Part shown: piece by piece, positions 8,420 through 17,800 of the stretch
Layout of the letters: each line of letters begins with the position of its first letter
Position numbering within the stretch: position 1 is the first letter of the stretch
Origin: Gymnodinialimonas phycosphaerae
GTDB taxonomy: Bacteria > Pseudomonadota > Alphaproteobacteria > Rhodobacterales > Rhodobacteraceae
Assembly: GCF_019195455.1 (NCBI RefSeq)
Contig: NZ_JAIMBW010000001.1
Coordinates: 1,488,001-1,552,000, forward strand
DNA: 64,000 nucleotides
Reading direction: 5' to 3'
The notes under the pieces: generated by a model
Databases searched by the model: none
Seen by the model: only the letters and a program-made list of their open reading frames with translations
Told to the model about the DNA's origin: nothing
Translations under genes and position numbers: made by a program

Positions 8420-8435
8420 TTTATCAAATGGTAAA
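8420..8435. promoter_or_regulatory. Candidate second RutR operator upstream of preT
   Basis: The sequence TTTATCAAATGGTAAA fits TTGACCA-N2-TGGTCAA at 11 of 14 defined positions. It lies in an AT-rich stretch in an otherwise GC-rich region, 57 bases before the preT start. The position upstream of the first pyrimidine dehydrogenase gene makes binding plausible; the match alone is not decisive. Confidence 0.55.
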
Positions 8436-8563
8436 ATTTATCATTGGACCGCATCCCCTGCCGATTTCGGCGTTTTGCCGCATAATTGAGCAATCGCCCC
8501 TGCAATCCCGTGCCGACCTCACCACATAAGACCCCACGCGGCGGGTTTTCCCCACGTGTGCCC

Positions 8564-8577
8564 TGCGCTATAGCGCA
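8564..8577. repeat. 14-bp perfect palindrome upstream of accB
   Basis: TGCGCTATAGCGCA is a perfect palindrome 30 bases before the chosen accB start, in the gap between divergent preT and accB. It could be an operator overlapping the accB promoter; no regulator is suggested by the sequence. Confidence 0.4.
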
Positions 8578-8607
8578 ATGACCAACGACACACGGGGTGA
8601 GAGCATC

Positions 8608-9090
8608 ATGGCAGAAAAGACGCACGACAACGACGTGGCCTTCATCAAGGCGCTGGCAGACGTACTGCGGGAAAACGACCTGACCGAACTGCATGTGAAA
8701 CGCGAGTATGGCGAGAATGACTGGCTGAACGTCCGTGTCGCCAAACAGCCCGTCGCAAGCGCCCCGGTGATGATGCAAGCACCCGCCGCCGCTGCTGCCC
8801 CTGCCCCGGCAGCACCCGGCGCGGCCCCTGCCGCCGCCGAGGATCCCAGCCAGGCGCCCGGCGCCGTGACCTCGCCGATGGTCGGCACCGTTTATCTGCA
8901 AGCCGAGCCCGGCACACCGCCCTTCGTCAGCGTTGGCGACAAGGTGTCCGAGGGTCAAACGCTCCTGATCATCGAAGCGATGAAGACGATGAACCAGATC
9001 CCCGCGCCGCGTGCGGGCACCGTGAAGCGCATCGTCGTGGGCGACGGCAGTCCCGTCGAATTCGGCGCGCCGTTGATGATCATCGAATAA
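8608..9090 (+). CDS. accB: Acetyl-CoA carboxylase biotin carboxyl carrier protein
   Basis: Encodes 160 residues. An N-terminal helical region is followed by an Ala/Pro-rich linker (about residues 50-85) and a biotinyl domain with the biotin-accepting lysine in IIEAMKTMN (Lys126). It carries the carboxyl group between biotin carboxylase and carboxyltransferase in the first step of fatty acid synthesis. The ATG at 8608 is preceded by GGGGTGAGAG; an in-frame ATG at 8578 lacks such a site. accC follows after 17 bases, the standard accBC operon. Confidence 0.96.
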   Translation: MAEKTHDNDVAFIKALADVLRENDLTELHVKREYGENDWLNVRVAKQPVASAPVMMQAPAAAAAPAPAAPGAAPAAAEDPSQAPGAVTSPMVGTVYLQAEPGTPPFVSVGDKVSEGQTLLIIEAMKTMNQIPAPRAGTVKRIVVGDGSPVEFGAPLMIIE

Positions 9091-9107
9091 TCGAAAAGGT
9101 TCTGCCC

Positions 9108-10454
9108 ATGTTCCGCAAGATCCTGATCGCCAACCGGGGCGAGATCGCGCTTCGTGTAATCCGTGCCTGCCGCGAGATGGGCATAGAGTCGGTGGCCGTC
9201 CATTCCACCGCCGACGCGGACGCGATGCATGTGCGCATGGCCGACGAAGCCATCTGCATCGGCCCGCCGCCGGGCACCGACAGCTATCTGTCCATGTCTG
9301 CAATCCTTTCCGCCTGCGAGATCACGGGGGCCGAGGCCATCCACCCCGGCTACGGGTTCTTGTCTGAGAACGCCGCCTTCGTGCAGGCCGTGGAGGACCA
9401 CGGGATCAAGTTCATCGGCCCGTCCGCCGAACATATCCGTATGATGGGCGACAAGATCACCGCCAAAGAAACGGCCCTACGTCTGGGCATTCCCTGCGTA
9501 CCGGGCTCTGCCGGTGGGGTTGCCGATGTCGACGCCGCCCGCGCCATTGGCGAGGAATTCGGCTATCCGGTCATCGTCAAGGCCACCGCAGGTGGTGGCG
9601 GGCGTGGCATGAAGTTGGCCAAATCCGCCGATGAGATCGAGGTGGCGTTCAAGTCCGCCCGTACCGAGGCCAAGGCCGCCTTCGGCAATGAAGAGGTCTA
9701 TATCGAGAAATACCTCGGCACCCCGCGCCACATCGAGGTGCAGGTTTTTGGCGACGGCAAGGGCCGCGCCGTCCATCTGGGCGAGCGCGATTGCTCACTT
9801 CAGCGCCGCCACCAGAAGGTATTCGAAGAAGCCCCCGGCCCGTCCATCACGCCCGAGCTGCGCGACCATATCGGCATGATCTGCGCCAATGCCGTGGCCG
9901 AAATGAAGTATGAGGGCGCGGGCACGATCGAATTCTTGTACGAGAACGGAGAATTCTTTTTCATCGAGATGAACACCCGCCTGCAAGTGGAACACCCGGT
10001 GACCGAAGCGATCATGGGCGTGGACCTTGTCCGCGAACAGATCCGCGTCGCGGCGGGCGAAGAGTTGAGCTTCCACCAAGAGGACCTGCAGGTACAGGGC
10101 CACGCCATCGAGGTGCGCATCAATGCCGAGAAGTTACCGAACTTCTCGCCCTGCCCCGGCACGATCAGCCAATATCACGCGCCGGGCGGTCTTGGCGTAC
10201 GCATGGATAGCGCGCTCTACGACGGGTATCGCATCCCGCCGTATTACGACTCTCTGATTGCCAAGTTGATCGTCCATGGCCGCGACCGCCCCGAGGCCCT
10301 TGCGCGCCTCAACCGCGCATTGGGAGAGTTGATCGTCGATGGCATCGACACCACGGTGCCCTTGTTTCACAACCTATTGCAGGCCGAGGCCGTGCAGACG
10401 GGCGACTACACGATCCACTGGCTGGAAAAGTGGCTGGACGAAAATCTGTCGTGA
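9108..10454 (+). CDS. accC: Acetyl-CoA carboxylase biotin carboxylase subunit
   Basis: Encodes 448 residues, the full family length. It is an ATP-grasp enzyme that carboxylates biotin on AccB using bicarbonate and ATP. Visible are the N-terminal KILIANRGEIALRVIRACRE, the glycine-rich ATP loop (KATAGGGGRGMK, about residues 158-169), the ERDCSLQRRHQK region and the catalytic FIEMNTRLQVEHPVTE. It is cotranscribed with accB. A hairpin lies 35 bases after the stop. Confidence 0.97.
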   Translation: MFRKILIANRGEIALRVIRACREMGIESVAVHSTADADAMHVRMADEAICIGPPPGTDSYLSMSAILSACEITGAEAIHPGYGFLSENAAFVQAVEDHGIKFIGPSAEHIRMMGDKITAKETALRLGIPCVPGSAGGVADVDAARAIGEEFGYPVIVKATAGGGGRGMKLAKSADEIEVAFKSARTEAKAAFGNEEVYIEKYLGTPRHIEVQVFGDGKGRAVHLGERDCSLQRRHQKVFEEAPGPSITPELRDHIGMICANAVAEMKYEGAGTIEFLYENGEFFFIEMNTRLQVEHPVTEAIMGVDLVREQIRVAAGEELSFHQEDLQVQGHAIEVRINAEKLPNFSPCPGTISQYHAPGGLGVRMDSALYDGYRIPPYYDSLIAKLIVHGRDRPEALARLNRALGELIVDGIDTTVPLFHNLLQAEAVQTGDYTIHWLEKWLDENLS

Positions 10455-10846
10455 ACGCGAAGGCATGGCATGAATTTCGGATGCGTCCAGCCGGTCTGCC
10501 ATGGGCAGGATACCGGCTGAACGCGTTTGACGCATCGGACGCGGTCCGTCACTGCCGGCTGGGGTGAGACCCGCCTGACATATCGACCTTTCTTCCATAG
10601 GATCTGCCAAGGGCAACGGCGTCGCATCACCGAAAGTGCCCTCGTGTCTACGGACCCTGACCCAAATACCGACACGGGAGGGTCGATACAGGACATGCGC
10701 GCGACATGTTGCACCGGATGAGTTGATGTATACAGGTCGACAAGTTCAGCTTTAGTGCGTTTATGTTAATTTTGGGTTAACGCCACGTCGCCGACGCACT
10801 GCCCATTTTTGTTGGGTTTGGATCGGATATCGCCTATTTCATCGCT
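10455..10846. other. 392-base intergenic region between accC and aat
   Basis: No convincing gene. Near its left end is a hairpin (10489-10518) with a 7-bp outer stem (AGCCGGT/ACCGGCT) and a 5-bp inner stem (CTGCC/GGCAG), without a T-run, so at best a Rho-dependent or processing structure after accC. The right half is AT-rich and contains a CtrA-type box at 10766-10781 before aat. Short open frames on both strands show no recognisable protein. Confidence 0.6.
10766..10781. promoter_or_regulatory. Putative CtrA-binding box upstream of aat
   Basis: TTAATTTTGGGTTAAC fits the CtrA consensus TTAA-N7-TTAA with the preferred trailing C and is flanked to give GTTAA...TTAAC symmetry. It lies 66 bases before the aat start. 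CtrA is the alphaproteobacterial response regulator controlling cell-cycle, motility and gene-transfer-agent genes. Confidence 0.5.
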
Positions 10847-11485
10847 ATGGCCCATGACATGTACCCACAAAGACGTCCCCTGCTTACACCGGACCTCATG
10901 CTTCGCGCTTATGCGGCGGGGATCTTTCCCATGTCCGAGGGGGCCGACAACCCCGAAGTCTTCTGGGTGGACCCGCAGCGGCGCGGCGTGTTCCCCCTCG
11001 ATGGTTTCCACATCTCGCGCTCATTGCGGCGCCAGATCAACCGTGGCGGCTACCGTGTTCATATCAATCGGGATTTCACCGGTGTGCTGGATGGCTGCGC
11101 AGACCGGGAGCCGACATGGATCAACGCGGATCTGTCCGCCTGCTACCTTGCGCTCCATGCTCAAGGCCTCGCCCATTCCGTCGAGATCTGGGATGATGAG
11201 GGGCTGAAGGGGGCCGTTTTCGGCATCACCCTGGGCGCGGCGTTCTTTGGCGAAAGCATGTTCTCGCGGCGCACCGGCGGGTCGAAACTGGCACTGGCGC
11301 ATTTGATCCATCGCCTCCGTGCGGGCGGCTTCACGCTGTTCGATACGCAATTCGTCACCGACCATCTGATGAGCCTTGGCGCAGTGGAACTGCCGCGCTC
11401 GGACTACCGGGCCGAGTTGAGCCACGCTCTGATGTTGCCTGCCGATTTCATGGCCCTGCCGGAAGACGCGCCAATGGCGGTCTGA
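10847..11485 (+). CDS. aat: Leucyl/phenylalanyl-tRNA--protein transferase
   Basis: Encodes 212 residues. The enzyme adds Leu or Phe from aminoacyl-tRNA to N-terminal Arg or Lys of proteins, marking them for ClpAP through ClpS (N-end rule). Family hallmarks are LRAYAAGIFPMSEG near the N-terminus, WVDPQRRGVFPLD, GLAHSVEIWDDEGLKGAVFGITLGAAFFGESMFS and the conserved SKLAL region after it. The C-terminal domain ends in FDTQFVTDHLMSLGA. It is convergent with the DUF2155 gene; a CtrA-type box precedes it. Confidence 0.95.
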   Translation: MAHDMYPQRRPLLTPDLMLRAYAAGIFPMSEGADNPEVFWVDPQRRGVFPLDGFHISRSLRRQINRGGYRVHINRDFTGVLDGCADREPTWINADLSACYLALHAQGLAHSVEIWDDEGLKGAVFGITLGAAFFGESMFSRRTGGSKLALAHLIHRLRAGGFTLFDTQFVTDHLMSLGAVELPRSDYRAELSHALMLPADFMALPEDAPMAV

Positions 11486-11605
11486 GGCAGGCGGCGCAAC
11501 GGTTCCCAGAAACGCCCGTGAGGCCTGCAATCTTTCCAAGGTCCACACTGGACGGATGACGCGCTATTCATGCCGGAAACCGGATCGTTCTTCCCGGACG
11601 TTGCC

Positions 11606-12157
11606 TCAGGCAGAACAGCCCAGAACCCAGACATCATAGCGCGCGTGTTCCAGCCCGTTCAGCGCCGGGCTGGAGGCGATCATCCAGCCATCGAACAGAC
11701 TGTCGCCTTCCAGATCAAGCACTTCCAGATGGGCAAAGGCATCACCCTCCGGATCGGCCGTGGGATAACGGCACTCGATAACGCGGATCGCGATGCGGCC
11801 GAATACGACCGTTTGGCCCATCGACAACTCGATATCCGTGGGTTGGCCCAACATCTTGTCGAGCGCTCGCAGCGACACCACCGTGCCCTGCCCCGTCGCC
11901 GGCTGACTGATCGAGGTCACCGGGCCGGTGACGCCGGGAAAGGTTTCAAGTTGACCCGCCACCCCGGTGCCGAGGTTCAACTCGATGTCCCCGGTGTCGC
12001 CTTCCGACAGGGTCAGGCCGGTCCCATCCCCCTCACCGGTATCCAGTTGAAAACCGTCGAAGGCGCCATCGCCGTCAATCACGTCGAACTGCTGCGCCGT
12101 GGCAGGTGCGGCGCAAAGCACAAGGGCCAGGACCATGGCGCGGGACGCGGGCATCAT
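11606..12157 (-). CDS. DUF2155 domain-containing secreted protein
   Basis: Encodes 183 residues with a Sec signal peptide ending near ATAQ. An acidic Gly/Asp-rich stretch follows, then a C-terminal domain typical of DUF2155: LDKMLGQPTDIELSMGQ, RIAIRVIECRYP and FDGWMIASSPALNGLEHARYDVWVL. The function is unknown; the protein should be periplasmic. The ATG overlaps the mlaD stop by four bases, so it is cotranscribed with mlaD, which hints at an envelope role. Confidence 0.9.
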   Translation of the reverse strand: MMPASRAMVLALVLCAAPATAQQFDVIDGDGAFDGFQLDTGEGDGTGLTLSEGDTGDIELNLGTGVAGQLETFPGVTGPVTSISQPATGQGTVVSLRALDKMLGQPTDIELSMGQTVVFGRIAIRVIECRYPTADPEGDAFAHLEVLDLEGDSLFDGWMIASSPALNGLEHARYDVWVLGCSA

Positions 12158-12609
12158 TCGTCCGCCGCCGCGCCGACAAACCGCAACAGCAGTGTGATCA
12201 GGCTGACCGAGGATTGCGTGTCCAAAACCTCTCCGCCCGGTTCGAGGTTGAACGGAGAGCCACCGGGGATAACCTCGACATAGGACCCGCCCAAAAGACT
12301 TTCGGAGGCGATCGAAATCGCGCTGTCGTCGGGCAGGATGATGTCACTGGCGACCGAGAATGTCGTTTCGGCGAGGAAAGTCTGCGGGTTCAGCTCCATC
12401 GCCGTGACACTGCCGATCTGCACGCCGCCCAGGCGCACCTCGGTGCCGACGCTGATCCCTTCGGCCGAGCGGAAGGCAGCCAGCAATTCGTAGCTGTCTG
12501 CGGCAGAGGGACCGCCGGGGCCGGAAGCATAAAAGAAAAAGCCGATAGCCGCCGCAAGAACGGCGCCACCGGTGGCGATCTCAGCGAGGGTATAGTCAGT
12601 CTCGGCCAT
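12154..12609 (-). CDS. mlaD: Outer-membrane lipid asymmetry protein MlaD (MCE domain)
   Basis: Encodes 151 residues. An N-terminal membrane anchor (about residues 10-28, IATGGAVLAAAIGFFFYAS) is followed by an MCE domain with the family pattern RSAEGISVGTEVRLGGVQIGSV and SIASESLLGGSYVEVIPG. MlaD is the periplasmic substrate-binding ring subunit of the MlaFEDB phospholipid transporter. The ATG at 12609 is used; longer in-frame starts encode unrelated arginine-rich sequence. No mlaE or mlaF lies nearby, so the other subunits must be elsewhere. Confidence 0.92.
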   Translation of the reverse strand: MAETDYTLAEIATGGAVLAAAIGFFFYASGPGGPSAADSYELLAAFRSAEGISVGTEVRLGGVQIGSVTAMELNPQTFLAETTFSVASDIILPDDSAISIASESLLGGSYVEVIPGGSPFNLEPGGEVLDTQSSVSLITLLLRFVGAAADE

Positions 12610-12683
12610 GGAACGGTGGTAGCCAGAAAGCGCGCCCACGCCAAGGGGCGAAAGGGCGATGGGCATAAATGCGCGGGCAGAGG

Positions 12684-13061
12684 TTATTCCGGGGTCCACG
12701 CCTCGTAATCGCTGCGCGGGGCGGGCTCTGCCCGGCGGATGGAGCCCGCAGGCGCATAGGCCTGCGCGGAGCCGGTCAGGTTTGGCAAGTGCGGCTTTTC
12801 CCACGCCTTGTGGACCACCGGTTTGTCGGTGGGCGGTTCGTCCCAGGTGCGGTGCAGCCAGCCGTGCCATTCAGGATCGATGCGAGAGGCTTCGATATCG
12901 CCGTTGAAGATCACCCACCGTTTGCTGTCATCGGCATTGCGATAAAAGAGGTTGCCCTGCGCGTCTTCACCGATCTTCTGGCCTTTGCGCGCCGTGAACA
13001 GCTGCGTGCCAATGGTTTGACCGTTCCACCAGGTGAACAGGCGATTGATGATGCTGGCCAT
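12684..13061 (-). CDS. NADH:ubiquinone oxidoreductase NDUFA12-type subunit
   Basis: Encodes 125 residues of the NDUFA12 (B17.2) family, an accessory subunit of alphaproteobacterial and mitochondrial complex I. Characteristic are [19 protein letters not shown], VGEDxxGN-like [19 protein letters not shown] and [14 protein letters not shown] with the following PHLPNLTGS. Presence of this gene supports an alphaproteobacterial host. It starts the minus-strand set NDUFA12-mlaD-DUF2155. The ATG at 13061 is the family start. Confidence 0.95.
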   Translation of the reverse strand: MASIINRLFTWWNGQTIGTQLFTARKGQKIGEDAQGNLFYRNADDSKRWVIFNGDIEASRIDPEWHGWLHRTWDEPPTDKPVVHKAWEKPHLPNLTGSAQAYAPAGSIRRAEPAPRSDYEAWTPE

Positions 13062-13338
13062 GGGCTTGTTCCGCGCAGTTTGGATTGTTTGGTGGCTTTT
13101 GCCTTGTTGTGAGGGGGACGTCCAGTGTGCAGAGCGTCGCGCTTGGGACCGGGGCCGGGTTTGAGTTGTATTTGGCAAGATGAAGGAGCGGACGCCCGTC
13201 CCACGCGCGGCCCGTGTCGCAGAACGGGCGGTCTTGGATTACAGGCGGAGATTGCGGGCCGTGGGCTGCATGGCCTACAAGCGGGCAAATTCCGGACGCC
13301 GGAAGGCCCCGGATGCACACCACTTTGGGAGAGACACC

Positions 13339-14631
13339 ATGACAAACGCCCCCAGCTACGGCTTCGACACCCTTCAGATCCACGCAGGCGCACGGCCCGA
13401 CCCGGCCACGGGCGCACGGCAAACGCCGATCTACCAGACCACGGCCTATGTCTTCCGCGATGCCGACCACGCCGCAGCTTTGTTCAACCTGCAAGAGGTG
13501 GGCTACATCTACTCTCGCCTGACCAACCCCACCGTCGCCGTGCTGCAAGAGCGGATCGCGACGCTGGAGGGCGGCGCGGGCGCAGTCTGCTGTTCCTCAG
13601 GCCATGCCGCGCAGATCATGGCACTGTTCCCGCTGATGCAGCCCGGGCGCAACGTGGTCGTCTCCACGCGCCTTTACGGCGGCACGGTCACGCAGTTCAG
13701 CCAGACGATCAAGCGCTTCGGCTGGTCCGCCAAGTTTGTCGATTTCGACGATCTGGACGCGGTCAAGGCCGCGATTGATGACGACACCCGCGCAGTTTTC
13801 GGCGAGGCGATTGCCAACCCCGGCGGCTACATCATGGATGTGCGCGCCGTCGCCAATATCGCTGATGAAGCCGGGATCCCGCTGATCATCGACAACACCA
13901 CGGCCACGCCCTACCTGCACCGCCCGATCGAGCATGGGGCCACGCTGGTCGTACATTCCACCACCAAGTACCTGACCGGCAATGGCACCGTGACGGGCGG
14001 CTGCGTCGTCGATTCGGGTACCTTTGATTGGGCGGCGTCGGACAAGTTCCCCTCGCTCAGCCAGCCCGAGCCCGCTTATCACGGCTTGAAGTTCGCCGAG
14101 ACCTTTGGCCCCCTCGCCTTCACCTTCCACGGCATCGCTATCGGCCTGCGCGATCTGGGTATGACCCTGAACCCGCAAGCCGCGCATTATACGCTGATGG
14201 GGATCGAGACCCTCAGCCTGCGGATGGAGCGTCATGTCGAAAACGCCGTCGCCGTCGCCAAGTGGCTGGAAGCCGACCCGCGTGTGGATTTCGTGACCTA
14301 TGCAGGGCTGGAAAGCTCTCCGTATTTTCATCGCGTCAAGGACGTCTGCCCCAAGGGCGCGGGCGCGTTGTTCACCTTCGCGGTGAAGGGTGGCTATGAC
14401 GCCTGCATCAAGCTGGTTGATTCGCTGGAGATCTTCAGCCATGTCGCCAACCTGGGCGATACGCGTTCGCTGATCATCCATTCCGCCTCCACCACCCACC
14501 GTCAATTGACACCCGAACAACAGGAAGCCGCAGGCGCCGCCCCCAATGTGGTCCGCGTTTCCATCGGGACCGAGGACGTGAAAGACCTGATCGCAGACCT
14601 CGACCAAGCGCTCACGAAAGCAACAAGCTAG
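13339..14631 (+). CDS. metY: O-acetylhomoserine aminocarboxypropyltransferase (sulfhydrylase)
   Basis: Encodes 430 residues of the Cys/Met metabolism PLP family. It should make homocysteine from O-acetylhomoserine and sulfide (or act on methanethiol). The Schiff-base lysine is in HSTTKYLTGNGTV (Lys210) and the family motif SRLTNPTVAVLQERIA lies near residue 59. The ATG at 13339 follows GGGAGAG. The 277-base gap upstream contains a perfect 6-bp hairpin (13290-13304, TTCCGG/CCGGAA), but I cannot fit it to a known SAM riboswitch. A strong terminator follows the gene. Confidence 0.93.
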   Translation: MTNAPSYGFDTLQIHAGARPDPATGARQTPIYQTTAYVFRDADHAAALFNLQEVGYIYSRLTNPTVAVLQERIATLEGGAGAVCCSSGHAAQIMALFPLMQPGRNVVVSTRLYGGTVTQFSQTIKRFGWSAKFVDFDDLDAVKAAIDDDTRAVFGEAIANPGGYIMDVRAVANIADEAGIPLIIDNTTATPYLHRPIEHGATLVVHSTTKYLTGNGTVTGGCVVDSGTFDWAASDKFPSLSQPEPAYHGLKFAETFGPLAFTFHGIAIGLRDLGMTLNPQAAHYTLMGIETLSLRMERHVENAVAVAKWLEADPRVDFVTYAGLESSPYFHRVKDVCPKGAGALFTFAVKGGYDACIKLVDSLEIFSHVANLGDTRSLIIHSASTTHRQLTPEQQEAAGAAPNVVRVSIGTEDVKDLIADLDQALTKATS

Positions 14632-14661
14632 GGCTTCGTTAACCAATTTAGCCTAAGTTGA

Positions 14662-14695
14662 GGGCGGTGTGGCATAGATCCACGCCGCCCTTCTT
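14662..14695 (+). terminator. Rho-independent terminator after metY
   Basis: An 11-bp stem (GGGCGGTGTGG with CCACGCCGCCC, one G-T wobble) with a 7-base loop is followed by TTCTT. It lies 30 bases after the metY stop. Confidence 0.8.
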
Positions 14696-14877
14696 GATGG
14701 AGCCCGGTTTTCTTTGGCAAACCGCCCCCTTTTGCCAAGCCCGCAAAAGGTTTAGTCTAAAACTTGCCGATGGGTGGGGTGCGGTGCCGGGAAAGGTTTG
14801 CCCCGCCGGGAATCCCCTGTAAGAGGGGGCGATTGTGGCACGTAGGCCACGGCAAAGACAGAATATCGAGGTCTGAC

Positions 14878-17800
14878 TTGACTGTGAATATCGCACTCAT
14901 CCTGTCATCCGACGGAATCGCGCTGGCCCATCGCCAGACGGCTGGCCATTGGGCGATGATCGGAGAGACGGCCCTGGATGTGCCGGATCTGGGCGCCGCG
15001 CTGGCCGACTTGCGCGGTCTCGCAGTTGAACGGGAAGGTGACGGGTTCGACACGCTGCTGGTGCTCCCCGATGACCAGATCCTCTATACCTCGTTGACCG
15101 CGCCGACATCAGACCCGGACCTGACCGCCTACCGGATCGAGGACGGTCTGGAAGGCCTGACACCCTACGCCGTGACCGAGTTGGAATACGACTGGCGCGC
15201 CTTTGAAGAGGACCGCGTCAAGATTGCGGTTGTTGCGCGCGAGACCCTCGACGAGGCGCGTGGTTTTGCCTCGCAATATGGGTTCACGTGCAAGGGCTTC
15301 GCTGCGATGCCTCCGATGGAACGGTTCCCCGGCGTGCCGACCTTCGACCTCGGGGATGAGGTCGCGGCGATGGGGTTTACGGAGGATGGCATTGCCTTCG
15401 GACCTGATTCCTTTGGCCTGCCCGAACCAGAGCCGACGCCTGAGCCGGAATCAGAAGAGCCTGCCGCCAGTGCGGGACCAGAGGCAGCTGACGAACCGAC
15501 GCCTGAGGTAACGCCTGCCCCGGAGGTTTCGGCAGCGCCAGAGCCGACAGCCCTGGAGGCCCCCGCTGTACCGGCAGCAGACGCGACGGCAGAAGATGAG
15601 CCTTCACCTCTGCCGGAGCCCTCACCCGAGGATCAAAACTCTGCGCTTGCCGAAGCCTTGCAGGCTGCTGCCGCGGCATCGGCAGAACGTGACGCCGCCC
15701 TGGATGAAGCTTCAGCGGTGCAAGCGATTGAGGATCCCAGCGTTTCCGGGCCGATTGCCTCCATCGCTTCGGAGGGCGCGACGGATGATGCATTGGACAC
15801 GGGCCCGGACTCCGTGGTGCCGGACACGCCCGTTCCACCAGTCACGTCGCAAGAACCAACCACGTCGCAAGAGGTTGTGGGCGATGCTGGCGGCGATGAT
15901 GATTTGCTGCCCCCTGCCATATCCCCTGCCGCGCTGACCGCCCGGCAACGGGCGCGCGCCCTGCGCGGGGAGGCCCCAACGTCGGCCGACACGCCGTCTT
16001 CGGACACCGCAGCGCCTGCTAGCCCGGTCTCGGCCACGCGCGGGCCAGCGACAGCGCCCGACGGTGTGGATCGCCCAATCACGCCGCCAAGCGCCTCCGG
16101 GGCAGCCGCGCCCGGACGCAGCATGCCAACGCCTGAACGAGGCTCTTTGGTTGGGCAGCGCAGCTCGCGGCTTGGCCTGGCCCATCCAGATGGGCCCGGT
16201 CGCACGCCTTCCCCTGAGGCCGCACCATCGGCCCCCACGCCTGCCGCGCCGCCCGTTGGTGGCACGCCGATGCCGCGTTTGGCAGAACAGTTGCAGCGGG
16301 TCCGTAATGCCAGCAAATCTCGCCCACCGGGCGTGGCGAGCGGGCAGCAATCGCAGCCACCCAGACCTCGGGTCGAGATCACGCCACAACCCGAGCTTTC
16401 TGGCACCGGCGCGACCGCGTCCCGGCGCCCGTCGCCGTTTGACGACCCGCCAGCCGCCTCAGGCAAGACCAGTGGTCGCCTTGGCGGGCTGTTGAACCGC
16501 AGCAAGGACAGCGCCCCGAAGCCCACAGCGTCCAAGGCGCCCGATTCTCAGGCCTCCGCCCCCCGGGCCGACGCAACCTCACCTGCGTCCGAGCCCGCAG
16601 CAACATCGGCAAGGGCGCCTGCATCGGCACCCAGCGCGTCCATCGGCGGGTTGTTGCGACGGCGCAGGACGGCCGATGACAACGCGCAAACCTCTGAGAC
16701 CACCGCCGCGACGACCGGGCATGAGACATTCATGTCCGGCCTTCTGGTGCGAAAATCGGTGCGGCCCACCGGCGGCTCTTTCAAAACCGGGTTGGTTCTG
16801 ACGGCGATCCTCTTGCTCTTGTTGGCGCTGGTAGCGATCTGGTCGGCGATTTTCCTGCCCAACAGCGCGGTTGCGCGCCTGTTCGGCGTCAGCACTGAAG
16901 AGGTCGCGACCACAAACGGCCTGCCTGCGCCCGAGGTCATCACCTCTACTCCGGTGATCGGCACCGCAGAGGACGTGGCCCCGGTCGAGGCCGTGCAGCA
17001 GCCCTCCCTCGCCGATGAGGCCGCCGCGGATGGCGTGGAGCTGGCCGAGGACGATCCCACCGTCGTGGTCGAAACCCCGGTGATTGAAACGGACCCGGAA
17101 GAGGTCGCGGCAGCCGATCCCGATGCCGCCCTGCCCGATATCGATGCGGATCTGGATTTGCCACCCTTGCCGGTCATCGATCAGGGGCAGAACCCCTCGG
17201 TGGAAGAGGCCGAAGCGCTATACGCGGAGGACGGGATCTGGGCACGCTCGCCCGAGCGGCCGGACCTTGCGCCCTTTGATTTGCTGGACCGGGTCTACAC
17301 GGCCTCGATTGATCCCGATGTCAGCGCCTTTGATGCCGTGGCCCTCCCGGACCCCGGCGTGAACCCGGGCGAAACGCTTCGCCGGTTCCCGCCGCCGCCG
17401 CCCTTCGGAACCGAGTACGACTTGACTGCCGACGGCCTTGTGGCCCCCACGCCGCAGGGCGTTCTGACGCCCGAGGGCGCTTTTGTCGTTTTAGGGACCC
17501 CGCCCGGTTTCGTCGCGACGCCGCGCCCGCGTGAGGTCGCGCCGACCACCCCTGCCATTGACGTCGAGGATGCGGTTCTGGGCACCTTCCGACCCGCCGA
17601 GCGTCCCGGTGATCTGGCCGAAACCCGCGAGCGGCAGGTGCTTGGCGGCTTGACCCAGGTCGAATTGAGCGAGCGTCGCCCCGCCGCGCGCCCCGCCTCA
17701 CCGCAAGAAGCAGCAGCGCAGGCGTCGCTCTTCCCTGGCGGCGATGGCGCAGCGGATCCTGATGCCGTGGACGCCGCTGTCGCGCAGGCCCTGGAGGGCA

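Noticed and set aside
13062..13338. A SAM-II or SAM/SAH riboswitch before metY
   Set aside because: A simple hairpin is present but the conserved core of those riboswitches is not visible; kept only as a low-interest finding.
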